Source: Cryobacterium melibiosiphilum
GTDB lineage: Bacteria; Actinomycetota; Actinomycetes; Actinomycetales; Microbacteriaceae
Assembly (NCBI RefSeq): GCF_003602235.1
Contig: NZ_QZVS01000090.1
Span: 1-64,000, forward strand
Length of the DNA: 64,000 nucleotides
Direction of reading: 5' to 3'
This document shows positions 27,981 through 38,524 of this stretch, one piece after another. Under the pieces are notes generated by a model that saw only the letters and a list, made by a program, of their open reading frames with translations, was not told where the DNA came from and did no database searches. Every line of letters starts with the position of its first letter. Position 1 is the first letter of the stretch. A program made the translations under genes and the position numbers.

Positions 27981-29591
27981 ATGACCCTTCTCGGAGATGC
28001 CTCAGACAAGAACGTGCCCCTGGAGGCTCGCCGGCGGCGCACCTTCGCCGTGATTTCCCATCCCGACGCCGGAAAGTCAACCCTGACCGAGGCCTTGCTG
28101 CTGCACGCCCGGGCGATCACCACTGCCGGCGCGACCCATGGCAAAGCCGGGCGCCGCGGCACCGTGTCGGACTGGATGGCGATGGAGCAGGCCCGCGGAA
28201 TCTCGGTGACGAGCGCCGCAATCCAGTTCGAGTACCACGACGCCGTCATCAACCTCGTGGACACTCCCGGCCACGCCGACTTCTCCGAGGACACCTTTCG
28301 GGTGCTGTCGGCGGTCGACGCGGCCGTGATGCTCGTCGACGCCAGCAAGGGCCTCGAACCCCAAACCATGAAGCTGTTCGAGGTCTGCAAACAGCGGGGA
28401 CTGCCGGTCATCACGGTGATCAACAAGTGGGACCGGCCCGGCGCCACCGCTCTCGACCTGATGGACGAGATCAAGGACCGCACCGGACTGCTGCCCACTC
28501 CCCTGACGTGGCCGGTGGGTATCGCCGGCGACCTGCGCGGCGTGCTCGACCGCCGCGAAGAGGACTTCGTGCGTTTTGTGCGCACCTCGAACACGACCGC
28601 GGCACCCGAGGAACGCGTGACGGCCGCGGAAGCCGCCGTCGAGCAGGGCGACGCATGGAGTGTGGCCGCCGAAGAATCCGATCTGCTGCACGCCGAACAC
28701 CAGGACCATGATGAGGCCCTGTTCCTCGACGGCCAGACGACACCGGTGTTGTTCTGCGCCGCCGTGCTGAACTTCGGTGTGCAGCAGCTTCTTGACACCC
28801 TCGTCGAATTCGCGCCCTCCGCCGAGGCCCGCCTCGATGTCGTCGGCGCCCCCCGCCCGGTGACCTCGTCGTTCTCGGGTTTTGTCTTCAAGGTGCAGTC
28901 CGGTATGAACGCCAACCACCGCGACCATGTCGCTTTCGTGCGAGTGTGCTCCGGTGTCTTCCATCGCGGCATGGTCGTCACCCACTCGACCACAGGCCGC
29001 CCGTTCGCCACGAAGTACGCCCAGCAGCTCTTCGGCCGCGAACGCACCGTCGTCGACCAAGCCTGGCCCGGAGACATCGTGGGCCTCGTCAACGCAGCAG
29101 CGCTGCGCGTGGGCGACTCGCTGTACGACGAGGACCCGGTGGAATTCCCGCCGATGCCGCTGTTCTCCCCCGAGCACTTTCGGGTGGTTCGCCCCAAAGA
29201 CACCAGCAAGCACAAGCAGTTTCGGCGCGGCATCGACCAGCTCGACCATGAGGGTGTCATCCAGGTGATGCGCTCCGAGCTGCGCGGAGACCAGGCCCCT
29301 GTGCTCGGCGCGGTCGGCCCGATGCAGTTCGAGGTCGTCGAAGAGCGCATGACCCACGACTTCAATGCCGCGATCCGCTTCGAGGAGCTGCCGTATCAGG
29401 TGGCCCGTCGCACCGACCGGGACAGCGCGGAGCTGCTCAATCGGGCGCGCCAGGTCGAGGTGCTGACCCGCACCGATGGCACCCTGCTGGCCCTGTTCAG
29501 CACGCCGTGGCGCCTGGCCGCGCTCGTACGCGAGAACCCGGACCTGGTGCTGCTCGATCTGGCGACATCCGTCGACCCCGCCTATACCTAA
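27981..29591 (+). CDS. prfC: Peptide chain release factor 3
   Basis: A translational GTPase that recycles RF1/RF2 from the ribosome. The 536-residue protein has G1 SHPDAGKST, G3 DTPGHADFSED and G4 NKWD, and the RF3-specific C-terminal domains. The ATG at 27981 is preferred to 27939 because homologues start close to the G domain and AGGA lies upstream; the extra 14 residues look non-coding. A TAGACT hexamer near 27893 is a possible -10. Confidence 0.93.
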   Translation: MTLLGDASDKNVPLEARRRRTFAVISHPDAGKSTLTEALLLHARAITTAGATHGKAGRRGTVSDWMAMEQARGISVTSAAIQFEYHDAVINLVDTPGHADFSEDTFRVLSAVDAAVMLVDASKGLEPQTMKLFEVCKQRGLPVITVINKWDRPGATALDLMDEIKDRTGLLPTPLTWPVGIAGDLRGVLDRREEDFVRFVRTSNTTAAPEERVTAAEAAVEQGDAWSVAAEESDLLHAEHQDHDEALFLDGQTTPVLFCAAVLNFGVQQLLDTLVEFAPSAEARLDVVGAPRPVTSSFSGFVFKVQSGMNANHRDHVAFVRVCSGVFHRGMVVTHSTTGRPFATKYAQQLFGRERTVVDQAWPGDIVGLVNAAALRVGDSLYDEDPVEFPPMPLFSPEHFRVVRPKDTSKHKQFRRGIDQLDHEGVIQVMRSELRGDQAPVLGAVGPMQFEVVEERMTHDFNAAIRFEELPYQVARRTDRDSAELLNRARQVEVLTRTDGTLLALFSTPWRLAALVRENPDLVLLDLATSVDPAYT

Positions 29592-29704
29592 GGCCAGGGC
29601 ACAGGCTGGCCGGCCCCGATTGGGCGCACTGGCTTCCTCGACATAGGGTTGACCCCCACACGCGTGTCCCGGGCAACCGGCCACACAAACGAGGAGCAAC
29701 AACA

Positions 29705-30132
29705 GTGTCGTCATTGCTAGTGGGAATTGACCGAAGTGCGTCCAGTCGCCGAGCGGTGGCCTTCGCAGCCCAGCTCGCGAGCGAATCCGGCGCCACGCTG
29801 CACATCGTTCACGTGATCCCCTGGTCGCCCTATTCGTTCACCTCCCCGGCCGAAAACGATCAGCGCGGCGTGAGCAAACACCAGGAGATCGCGACCGCCG
29901 AGGAACAGATCATTCTTCCGGCCGTCGCCGTCACGGCCGAATTCTCGGTCACGCCCACCACGAGCGTCGTGCACGGGAGCCCGGCCGAGCTGCTCGTCTC
30001 GATCGCAGCGCACCTGGGCGGCGCCCATATCGTGGTGGGTCGCACCGGTGATTCCCGCCTCAAGCAGGCCCTCTTCGGCAGTACCCCGGTCAGGCTCATC
30101 CAGATCGCCAAGACCCCCGTGACGGTGGTCCC

Positions 30133-30136
<4 letters not shown>
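29705..30136 (+). CDS. Universal stress protein (UspA domain)
   Basis: A 143-residue single-domain USP. The ATP-binding signature G-x2-G-x9-G-S is visible as GRTGDSRLKQALFGST near residues 112-127. The start is a GTG preceded by GAGGAG. Its stop overlaps the GTG of the symporter gene (GTGA), so it probably acts with or regulates the transporter, as with other USP-transporter pairs. Confidence 0.9.
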
Positions 30137-31632
<1,496 letters not shown>

Positions 31633-31639
31633 TCGCACT

Positions 31640-31679
31640 GACGACAGGCCCGAACGCGTCAGCGTCCGGGCCTGTCGTC
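31640..31679. terminator. Terminator hairpin between symporter and phnE
   Basis: GACGACAGGCCCG and CGGGCCTGTCGTC form a perfect 13-bp stem with a 14-base loop between two convergent genes, so it can serve both directions. Confidence 0.8.
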
Positions 31680-31693
31680 GCGGTCAGTGGTGA

Positions 31694-32542
31694 TCAGCGA
31701 ACGGATGCACCGCCGTCGAGCATCCGCTTGCGCGCCACGCCGCTGAGGCGCTCGGCGAGGAGCACCACGACGAGGATCATGATGATGATCGTCATAGCCG
31801 TGTCGAACTGGCGCAGTTGGAAGGCCACGTTCAGCTCCACCCCGATACCGCCGGCCCCGACCAGGCCGAGTACGGCGGCCCCGCGCACCGATTTCTCCAG
31901 GCAGTAGAGGCTGGTGCCGGTGAAGGACGGGAACGCCGTCGGGATCACCGCGCACGCCATCACCGAGAGCCGGGTTGCCCCGGTGGACCGCAGCGCGTCG
32001 ATGGGACCCCGGTCGAGTTCTTCGATGCGTTCGGCGAAGAACCGCCCCGCGAACCCGATCGTGTCGACCATGATCGTCAGGATTCCCGCGATCGGACCGA
32101 GCCCGACCGAGACGACGAAAACCATCGCCCAGACCAGGTCGGGCACCGACCGCATGACCGTGAGCAACGACTTCGCCGCCACATGCACCCAGCTGTGCGG
32201 CGTGGTGTTGCGTGCCGCGAGCAGGGCGATCGGCAGGCTGAAGAGCACGCCGAGCGCCGTGCCGATGATGGCCATCTCGATGGTTTCGAGCATGGCTTCG
32301 GCAAGGTTGGGGATGCGGTCGGTCGCCGGCGGAAAACCGCGCGACAGAAAGTCCCAGGTGCGCGCCGGCGCGTTCAGCAGCCGCTCCGGACTCAGGTCGA
32401 GCCGGGAGACGCCGTGCACGGCCATGCCGCCGAGCACCAGAACCGTGATGAGGGCGCCCCAGCCGGGCCTGGTGAACCGGCTCGGGCTGCGCGGGCCGCC
32501 CGCGGACGGGGCCGGCATGGGCCGGGTGTCGAGGCGACTCAT
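31694..32542 (-). CDS. phnE: Phosphonate/phosphite-type ABC transporter permease
   Basis: A 282-residue membrane protein with about six helices and a permease loop (ALRSTGATRLSVMACAVIPTAFPSF). The C-terminal helices include LEKSVRGAAVLGLVGAGGIG, typical of PhnE. It overlaps the ATPase gene by 4 bp and is the last gene of phnD-phnC-phnE. No C-P lyase, phosphonatase or phosphite dehydrogenase gene is present nearby, so the true substrate (phosphonate, phosphite or phosphate) is unsettled. Confidence 0.88.
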   Translation of the reverse strand: MSRLDTRPMPAPSAGGPRSPSRFTRPGWGALITVLVLGGMAVHGVSRLDLSPERLLNAPARTWDFLSRGFPPATDRIPNLAEAMLETIEMAIIGTALGVLFSLPIALLAARNTTPHSWVHVAAKSLLTVMRSVPDLVWAMVFVVSVGLGPIAGILTIMVDTIGFAGRFFAERIEELDRGPIDALRSTGATRLSVMACAVIPTAFPSFTGTSLYCLEKSVRGAAVLGLVGAGGIGVELNVAFQLRQFDTAMTIIIMILVVVLLAERLSGVARKRMLDGGASVR

Positions 32543-33363
32543 CGGGTGTCCCCGGCCGGGGCGACATCCACTGTATAGAGCGCCGCCAGGTCGTCGCGGG
32601 ACAGGTCCCCGATGCGGCCGTCGAGCAGCAGCCGACCATTTTTCAGCGCGACGACCCGGTCGCCGTAGCTTTCGGCCAGCTCAAGCTGGTGCAGCGAGCA
32701 GACCAGGGTGAGCTTTTCTTCGGTGACGATCCGCCAGAGCAGGTCCATGACTTCTCGGCCCGCGCGCGGGTCAAGGGCAGCGACCGGTTCGTCGGCGAGC
32801 ACGATGCGGGAGCGCTGCATGAGCACCCGGGCGATCGCCACCCGCTGGCGCTGTCCGCCGGAGAGCTGGTCTGCACGCCGCGCGGCGAAGGGAGCCAATC
32901 CCACGCGCTCCAGGCATTCCATCGCCTCGTCCCGAGTGTCGGTGGCGGCCATCCAGGCGAACCAGTTGCGCGGGCTCGACTGGCGTCCGAGCGAGCCGTG
33001 AATCACGTTGGACAGCACGCTGACCTGGTCGACGAGGTTGATGGATTGGAACACGGTGCCCACGCGGCGGCGTACGTCGCGCAGCTCCCGGGGGCCCGCC
33101 GCGATCACATCCGTGCCGTCCAGGGTGATCGCGCCCGCGGTCGGTTCGATCAGTCGGGTGAGTGCCTTGAGCAGGGTGGACTTTCCGGAGGCGTTGTGGC
33201 CGAGAAGCACCACGGCTTCGCCGGTGGCCACGGCAAGGTCGATGCCGTCGAGCGCCTGGGTGCCGTCCGGATACCGGTGGGCGAGCCCACGCACGCCGAT
33301 CATGCCGCCGGCGGCGGTGTCGAGGGCGCGGGTCGAGTGGGTCGCGCTGGTGACCCGGTTCAC
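32539..33363 (-). CDS. phnC: Phosphonate/phosphite-type ABC transporter ATP-binding protein
   Basis: A 274-residue ATPase with Walker A GHNASGKST, signature LSGGQRQRVAIARVL and Walker B IVLADEPVAALDPRAG, in the PhnC arrangement (TVFQSINLVDQVSVLSNV). Four-base overlaps with phnE and phnD show one transcription unit. Confidence 0.92.
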   Translation of the reverse strand: MNRVTSATHSTRALDTAAGGMIGVRGLAHRYPDGTQALDGIDLAVATGEAVVLLGHNASGKSTLLKALTRLIEPTAGAITLDGTDVIAAGPRELRDVRRRVGTVFQSINLVDQVSVLSNVIHGSLGRQSSPRNWFAWMAATDTRDEAMECLERVGLAPFAARRADQLSGGQRQRVAIARVLMQRSRIVLADEPVAALDPRAGREVMDLLWRIVTEEKLTLVCSLHQLELAESYGDRVVALKNGRLLLDGRIGDLSRDDLAALYTVDVAPAGDTR

Positions 33364-34280
33364 TCGGGAAGCTGCGCGAAGTCCTCGAAGCCGGCGGCGA
33401 CGAAGGCGGATCTGGTCGGGTCGTAGTCCGCGTCTTCGGCCACCAGGAACTCGGATTCAAGGTACTTGTCGCTTTCGCCGGTCGAGGTGATCGCGTCGAG
33501 CAGTACCTGCTGGTTCTCGGTCAGGGTCTGCTGGAGCCAGGTGGCGCAGTTCTCACCGAGGGCGCTGCGCGCCACGAACAGGTCGTTGGGCAGGTCGGGG
33601 CCTTCGGCCACCATCTTGATCGAGCCCTTGCCGAGTTCGGCCTCGATTTCCTCGAAGTCGCTCAGGCCGGTTCCAAGGGCATCACCCTCGCCGGCGCCGA
33701 AGGCCTCGATGCGGGTCGCGCCGAGGGGCACGACGTCGACGGTTTCCCCGGCGACGAGGCCGGCGTCGGCGAGCATCTCGAGCGGGCCGAGGTGGCCGGA
33801 AGTCGACCCGACCTCTTTGGTGATGACGGTCTTGTTTTCGAGGTCGGACAGCTCATCGACGTCGGAGTCGGCGCGCGCGACGATGATCGACCGGTAGCCG
33901 GGACGGGTGATTCCCACGACCGGGAGGGCATCCGCTTCCTGTTTGAGGACGACATATTCTGCCGGTCCCGTCAACAGCAGGTCGATCTCGTCGAATTCGA
34001 GGGCAGTGGATGCCGCGGTGCGGCTGGAAATCGGATAGAACTCGATGTCCTTGCCGGTGGCTTCTTCGAAGGCGAGTCGGAAGTTCTCGAACTCGACCAC
34101 GAGCGTTTCGAGCCCTTCGACGCCCGTGTCGCTGAAACGGAGGGTGTCGGGGCAGGCTTCGGAGCCGGTGGCCGTCGGGTTGGTGTCTGATGCACCCGTG
34201 GCCGTGGACGCGCACCCGGTCAGCGCGAGGGCACCGACGACGAAGAGGGCGGGCAGGGTTCTGGTCTTGCTGACACGCAT
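33360..34280 (-). CDS. phnD: Phosphate/phosphite/phosphonate-binding lipoprotein
   Basis: A 306-residue solute-binding protein. The signal peptide ends in the lipobox LTGC near residue 20, so the mature protein is lipid-anchored outside the membrane. The PhnD-type fold is indicated by LVVEFENFRLAFEEATGKDIEFYP and the tail EIEAELGKGSIKMVAEGPDLPNDLFVA. The ATG at 34280 is chosen because it places the signal peptide at the N-terminus; the frame stays open to 34379. Confidence 0.9.
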   Translation of the reverse strand: MRVSKTRTLPALFVVGALALTGCASTATGASDTNPTATGSEACPDTLRFSDTGVEGLETLVVEFENFRLAFEEATGKDIEFYPISSRTAASTALEFDEIDLLLTGPAEYVVLKQEADALPVVGITRPGYRSIIVARADSDVDELSDLENKTVITKEVGSTSGHLGPLEMLADAGLVAGETVDVVPLGATRIEAFGAGEGDALGTGLSDFEEIEAELGKGSIKMVAEGPDLPNDLFVARSALGENCATWLQQTLTENQQVLLDAITSTGESDKYLESEFLVAEDADYDPTRSAFVAAGFEDFAQLPE

Positions 34281-34330
34281 GTGATGGGGCCTCACTCTGT
34301 GAACGCAACTTACGTGAAGCTGCACATATG

Positions 34331-34364
34331 GAAAGGCCCGGGCGGCTTTCGGCGTCCGGGCAGA
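34331..34364 (-). terminator. Hairpin downstream of the small zinc-ribbon gene
   Basis: On the minus strand GCCCGG and CCGGGC (34336-34341 and 34356-34361) close a stem with further partial pairing and a CTTTCC tail. It lies about 130 bp beyond the 48-aa gene and about 50 bp before phnD, so it may end the upstream transcript or act as a leader structure of phnD. Confidence 0.45.
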
Positions 34365-34492
34365 TATTCCAACGTTCACAGGGCGAGATGAGCAGCTATC
34401 CCCCAGAAGGTGGACAGCACCTAAATAGCGTGTAAATCCCTAGTGTGTTAAACAGTAACAATGCTGGCGGTGAGCCAGCTGCTGACGGTGAG

Positions 34493-34639
34493 TTAGTCGT
34501 GCGTGAAGTCGGGACGCACCGAGGTGTGGTCACACCCGGTGCACTTGAGAACATAAACAGGCTGCGAGCTCCGCTCGGCATGCGCCGGGTTCGGGCTCAG
34601 TCGGGCCTGCGACCGGCAATACGGACACGTGAACGTCAA
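34493..34639 (-). CDS. 48-aa zinc-ribbon-like small protein
   Basis: A short frame read on the minus strand from a TTG at 34639 (preceded by GGGGTGG) to a TAA at 34493. It encodes two CxxC pairs, CPYC at residues 5-8 and CTGC at residues 33-36, joined by a polar linker, with an acidic/His tail. Four cysteines in this spacing suggest a single zinc ribbon. It lies between rnj and phnD, flanked by terminator-like hairpins on both sides. Function is unknown; the codon choice and the paired cysteines argue against chance. Start codon is uncertain (a GTG three codons upstream is possible). Confidence 0.6.
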   Translation of the reverse strand: MTFTCPYCRSQARLSPNPAHAERSSQPVYVLKCTGCDHTSVRPDFTHD

Positions 34640-34755
34640 AACAACCACCCCAATTTGATAGAACGACCTCGTCTACTCCTCAGGATGGCCTACCCGCCCT
34701 GGCGCCTAACAGGGCCAAAGGTCACGTGTGAGGCCGCGGAGAACGACGCCGAATG

Positions 34756-34792
34756 CAAAAATACCCGAACCGTGTGAACGGTTCGGGTATTT
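34756..34792 (-). terminator. rnj terminator
   Basis: On the minus strand a perfect stem (AAATACCCGAACCGT with its complement) is followed by TTTTT, starting about 30 bp after the rnj stop codon. Confidence 0.85.
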
Positions 34793-34823
34793 CCGGTGAG
34801 CGAGCGGCGCTCGGCGACGACTG

Positions 34824-36521
34824 TTACGCGTCGACGACCACGGAGGTGATCAGCGGGCTGCGGCGGTACTTGCGCTGCATCCAACGGCTGACCGACTGGG
34901 TGAAGAGCTCTTCGAGTTCTTCACCGTCGACGATCTTGACCTTGTTGGCGGCGCGCATGGCGTCGTCGATGACCTTGGCGGCTCCGCGGATCCACTCGTC
35001 GTCGTGCACGAAGCCACGGGCGAGGAATTCGACGGGTTCGGTGAGGGCGCCGGTCTTGGCGTTCAGGATTCCGAGGATCGTGATGGTGCCGTCTTCGGCG
35101 AGCTTGCGACGATCTTCCATTGCTTCACCCGAGGCCCCACCGACGGTCATGCCGTCGACGAACACGTAGTCCGCCACGACGCGGCCGGTGATCTTGGCGA
35201 CACCGTCGACGAGGTCGACGACGACGCCGTCTTCGACGACGAGCACCTGCTTCTCCTCGACGCCGGTCTGCACGGCGAGTTCCGCGTTGGCCTTGAGGTG
35301 GCGCCATTCACCGTGGATCGGCATGACGTTATTGGGCTTGACGATGTTGTAGCAGTAGACGAGCTCGCCGGCGCTGGCGTGGCCGGAGACGTGCACCTTG
35401 GCGTTGCCCTTGTGCACGACGTTGGCGCCCCAGCGGGTGAGGCCGTTGATGACCCGGTAGATCGAGTTCTCATTGCCGGGGATCAGCGAGCTCGCGAGCA
35501 GCACGGTGTCGCCCTCGCCGATCTTGATGATGTGCTCACGGTTGGCCATGCGCGAGAGGGCCGCCATCGGCTCGCCCTGCGAACCGGTGCAGATGAGAAC
35601 GACCTTGTCGTCCTTCATGCGCTCGAGCGCCTTCATGTCCACGATCAGGCCCTTGGGCACGTTCAGGTAGCCGAGTTCGGTGGCGATGCCCATGTTGCGC
35701 ACCATGGAGCGGCCGACGAAGGCCACCTTGCGGTTGTGCTTGACAGCGGCGTCGATGACCTGCTGGATGCGGTGCACGTGGCTGGCGAAGCTCGACACGA
35801 TGATGCGACGCGGGGAGGTGCGGAACACGGTGTCGATGGCCGGCCCGATGTCCTTCTCGGCGGTGGTGAAGCCGGGAACCTCGGCGTTGGTCGAGTCCGT
35901 CATGAACAGGTCGACGCCCTCTTCGGCCAGGCGGGCGAAGGCCCCCAGGTCGGTGAGGCGCTTGTCGAGGGGAAACTGGTCCATCTTGAAGTCACCGGTC
36001 GCGAGCACGAGGCCCGCTTCGGTGCGGATGCCGATGGCCAGCCCGTCGGGGATCGAGTGGTTCACGGCGATGAATTCCAGGTCGAACACGCCGACGGTGC
36101 GACGCTCGCCCTCTTTCACCTCGATGAAGTTCTGGCTGAGGCGGTGCTCCTGCAGCTTTGCAGCGAGGAACGCGAGGGTCAGCTTGGCGCCGATGACGGG
36201 GATGTCGCCGCGTTCCTTGAGCAGGTACGGGACGGCGCCGATGTGGTCTTCGTGGCCGTGGGTCAGCACGATCGCTTCAATGTCCTGCAGGCGGTCGCGC
36301 AGAATCGTGAAGTCGGGCAGGATCACGTTGATGCCGGGCTGGTTGTCCTCCGGGAAGAGCACGCCACAGTCGACGATGAGCAGCTTGCCCTTGTGCTCGA
36401 AGACGGTCATGTTGCGACCGATGTCGCCCAGTCCGCCGAGCGGGATGATGCGCAGGCCCCGCTTGGGCAGTGCGGGAGGCGTGGAAATATCCAACTGGTG
36501 GAGGTTGCTCATGAAGCTCAT
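34824..36521 (-). CDS. rnj: Ribonuclease J
   Basis: A metallo-beta-lactamase/beta-CASP exo- and endoribonuclease of 565 residues. The metal motif HGHEDH is at residues 88-93, and the beta-CASP region includes TDSTNAE, FASHVHRIQQV, ICTGSQGEP and VSGHASAGE. The next in-frame ATG (codon 4) is an equally likely start. In M. tuberculosis rnj lies next to dapA; here it has moved to another place. Confidence 0.96.
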   Translation of the reverse strand: MSFMSNLHQLDISTPPALPKRGLRIIPLGGLGDIGRNMTVFEHKGKLLIVDCGVLFPEDNQPGINVILPDFTILRDRLQDIEAIVLTHGHEDHIGAVPYLLKERGDIPVIGAKLTLAFLAAKLQEHRLSQNFIEVKEGERRTVGVFDLEFIAVNHSIPDGLAIGIRTEAGLVLATGDFKMDQFPLDKRLTDLGAFARLAEEGVDLFMTDSTNAEVPGFTTAEKDIGPAIDTVFRTSPRRIIVSSFASHVHRIQQVIDAAVKHNRKVAFVGRSMVRNMGIATELGYLNVPKGLIVDMKALERMKDDKVVLICTGSQGEPMAALSRMANREHIIKIGEGDTVLLASSLIPGNENSIYRVINGLTRWGANVVHKGNAKVHVSGHASAGELVYCYNIVKPNNVMPIHGEWRHLKANAELAVQTGVEEKQVLVVEDGVVVDLVDGVAKITGRVVADYVFVDGMTVGGASGEAMEDRRKLAEDGTITILGILNAKTGALTEPVEFLARGFVHDDEWIRGAAKVIDDAMRAANKVKIVDGEELEELFTQSVSRWMQRKYRRSPLITSVVVDA

Positions 36522-36859
36522 TTCGTTGTGTGGCGTATCTGTCTGCGGTAATGCAGGTCCGGGGTAATGAAGGGTCCGGGGTGATGCAAATTTGTGGAGG
36601 AGCTGAACGGGTGGCGCTGCGGGGGGTGGCGTGGAAGAGCGCGTGAAAACGCCTGCGCTTCGACGCGGATGCCCGCTTCAGACTCGGGGGTGGCCTGCCG
36701 CACGTGTCAAGTGGGGCGTGCCGGTGCTGCTTGCAGCCCAGTCTAACGGGTGGATGTCACACCTGAATAATGAACAAAAGAGGGAGGGCACCTCACTGAG
36801 GTGCCCTCCCGGGTCGTGCGACGCCCGATCGGGGCGCGATTGTACTGGCGGATCGGTGC
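36522..36859. other. 338 bp between rnj and the 57-aa gene
   Basis: Apart from the terminator at 36775-36810 I see no gene. The stretch just upstream of rnj (36522-36600) presumably holds its promoter, but no clear -10/-35 pair stands out. Confidence 0.5.
36775..36810 (-). terminator. Terminator of the 57-aa gene
   Basis: GGGAGGGCACCTCA and TGAGGTGCCCTCCC form a perfect 14-bp stem (36782-36810). On the minus strand it is followed by TCTTTTG. Confidence 0.8.
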
Positions 36860-37033
36860 TTAGGCGCGGTGCGCGGACTGCGTCCGGTCACTCACGGCGT
36901 AGCCGCGGGCTGCCCGGTCGCGCTTCACGTGGCTGACGTAGCCGGTCGGAGCGACCGAACGACGGCGGGCGACGGTAACGTAGCCGACGGCCGGGTCGTC
37001 GTGGTGGGCGGGGGCGGTGACGTATGAACTCAT
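36860..37033 (-). CDS. 57-aa basic protein with repeated GYV motif
   Basis: The ATG at 37033 has the ribosome site AAGGAG at 6 bases, so this short gene is well supported. The protein contains three related units: AVGYVTVARRR, PTGYVSHVKRD and ARGYAVSDRT. It is basic and has no membrane segment or cysteine. I do not recognise the family. A terminator follows it and a strong inverted repeat precedes it, so it is an autonomous unit. Confidence 0.72.
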   Translation of the reverse strand: MSSYVTAPAHHDDPAVGYVTVARRRSVAPTGYVSHVKRDRAARGYAVSDRTQSAHRA

Positions 37034-37076
37034 GATGCTCCTTGCATGTTGCGATTTGGTACGCAACGCTGCGCAG

Positions 37077-37101
37077 GTTGTCTTTAACAATACAAGACAA
37101 C
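37077..37101. promoter_or_regulatory. Inverted repeat upstream of the 57-aa gene
   Basis: GTTGTCTT and AAGACAAC are perfect 8-bp arms around a 9-base AT-rich spacer. The site is 44 bp from the ATG of the 57-aa gene and 90 bp from the divergent glutathione peroxidase gene. It looks like a repressor or activator site; its protein is unknown. Confidence 0.55.
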
Positions 37102-37190
37102 TTCGTGCCGCGCCAGCCACGGGCACGGTTCGGAGGCGGTACCCAGCCAGCGCGCAGCATCCGTTCTGATCACGGGCATACCATCGCGTT

Positions 37191-37697
37191 ATGGACGCTT
37201 CCTCTCTCTACGAGATTCCCCTGACCCTCATCGACGGCACCGAGACGACATTCGGCGCATACCGCGGCAAGACCGTATTGGTGGTGAACACCGCCTCGAA
37301 GTGCGGCTTCACCCCGCAGTACGCGGGCCTCGAGGCGCTGTATAAGAAGTACGCGACCGACGGCCTCGTCATTCTGGGCATGCCGAGCAACCAGTTCATG
37401 GGCCAGGAGCCCGGCACCGAGACGGACATCGCGGAGTTCTGCCAGATGAACTACGGCGTGAGCTTTCCGATGACCGAGAAGATCGACGTGCGCGGCAAGG
37501 ACCAGCACCCGCTCTTCGCGCAGCTCACCAAGTTCAAGACCGGCATTCTGCCCGGACTCGTCAAGTGGAATTTTGAGAAGTTCCTCGTGACGCCCTCCGG
37601 CGAAATCGTCGATCGGTTCGCCAGCAACGTCGAGCCGGAGTCACCGACGATCGTCGCCGCGATCGAAAAGGTGCTCGCCGCGGATCAGGCCGCCTAA
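37191..37697 (+). CDS. Glutathione peroxidase-family thiol peroxidase
   Basis: A 168-residue GPx-fold protein. The peroxidatic residue is Cys38 (NTASKCGFTPQY), with the conserved Gln in GMPSNQFMGQEPG and Trp in LVKWNFEKFLV. Actinobacterial enzymes of this kind with Cys instead of selenocysteine normally use thioredoxin as donor. It converges on the citE-like gene with a 26-bp gap. Confidence 0.92.
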   Translation: MDASSLYEIPLTLIDGTETTFGAYRGKTVLVVNTASKCGFTPQYAGLEALYKKYATDGLVILGMPSNQFMGQEPGTETDIAEFCQMNYGVSFPMTEKIDVRGKDQHPLFAQLTKFKTGILPGLVKWNFEKFLVTPSGEIVDRFASNVEPESPTIVAAIEKVLAADQAA

Positions 37698-37723
37698 GCT
37701 CTCGGCGGGGTTGCGGAACGCGG

Positions 37724-38524
37724 TCAGGCGCGGCGCAGCACCGCCTCGGCGTGGCGCAGCAGCGGGTCGTCGATCATGCGGCCCTGGTACTGGAACACGC
37801 CGTGTTCGCCGGTCGCGGCTTCGAGGATGGCCCAGGCGTAGGCGATCTCGGCCGCGGTCGGCCGGTACGCCTCCCGAATGACGGCGACCTGGCTCGGGTG
37901 AATGCACGCGGTGGCCCGGAACCCGCTCGCCACGGCGTCTTCAGCTTCGAGGCTCAGCCCCGACAGGTCGGGCAGGGCGAGGAAGACGCTGTCGATCGCC
38001 GCCTTGCCGTATGCCCCGGCGGCGAGGAGTACCTGGGAGCGGGCGTGGCGGGCCACGGCCCGGTAGCTGCCGTCGGGAAACCGGCTGGAGCTGCCGCCCA
38101 GTGAGGCGATGAGGTCTTCGGCGCCCCACATCAGAGCCACGACATGCGGCACCGCCGCGAGCTGCGGTGCCGCGAGGATGCCGGTGGCCGTTTCACAGAG
38201 GGCAATCACGTCGTAGCCGGCGAGGGCGTGCAGCTGCGTGGGGCTTTCGGCCTTCGCCATCATCACCTGCCGGTAGCCGGTCTGCTTGATCGCCGCGAGG
38301 TCGAGGGCGAAGTCCGGTGTGCCGACCGGGTTCACGCGCACGATGGTCGTTTCCGGGTCGAGCGGATGCGCCACCAGGGCCGCTCGCGCCGCCGGCCGCT
38401 GGAGTGGGGCGACGGCGTCCTCGAGGTCGATGATCACGGCATCCGCTCGCTCAGAAGCCTTGGCGTAGCGCTCGGGCCGGTCGGCCGGGCAGAACAGCAG
38501 GGCGGGGCCCAGGTCAAAGCTCAT
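37724..38524 (-). CDS. CitE-like acyl-CoA lyase (HpcH/HpaI family)
   Basis: A 266-residue TIM-barrel protein starting [21 protein letters not shown], with AVIIDLEDAV and the metal site region IALCETATGI and LMWGAEDL. In M. tuberculosis the matching gene Rv2498c follows the same acyl-CoA degradation genes and encodes a beta-hydroxyacyl-CoA lyase. Here it is the last gene of the operon and overlaps the maoC gene by 11 bp. It is not a citrate lyase subunit by context. Confidence 0.85.
   Translation of the reverse strand: MSFDLGPALLFCPADRPERYAKASERADAVIIDLEDAVAPLQRPAARAALVAHPLDPETTIVRVNPVGTPDFALDLAAIKQTGYRQVMMAKAESPTQLHALAGYDVIALCETATGILAAPQLAAVPHVVALMWGAEDLIASLGGSSSRFPDGSYRAVARHARSQVLLAAGAYGKAAIDSVFLALPDLSGLSLEAEDAVASGFRATACIHPSQVAVIREAYRPTAAEIAYAWAILEAATGEHGVFQYQGRMIDDPLLRHAEAVLRRA

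Noticed and set aside
34281..34364. Riboswitch before phnD
   Set aside because: Only one short GC-rich hairpin is visible; no known riboswitch core could be matched.
34396..34581. 61-aa minus-strand frame
   Set aside because: Overlaps the 48-aa zinc ribbon in another frame and lacks a ribosome site or motif.
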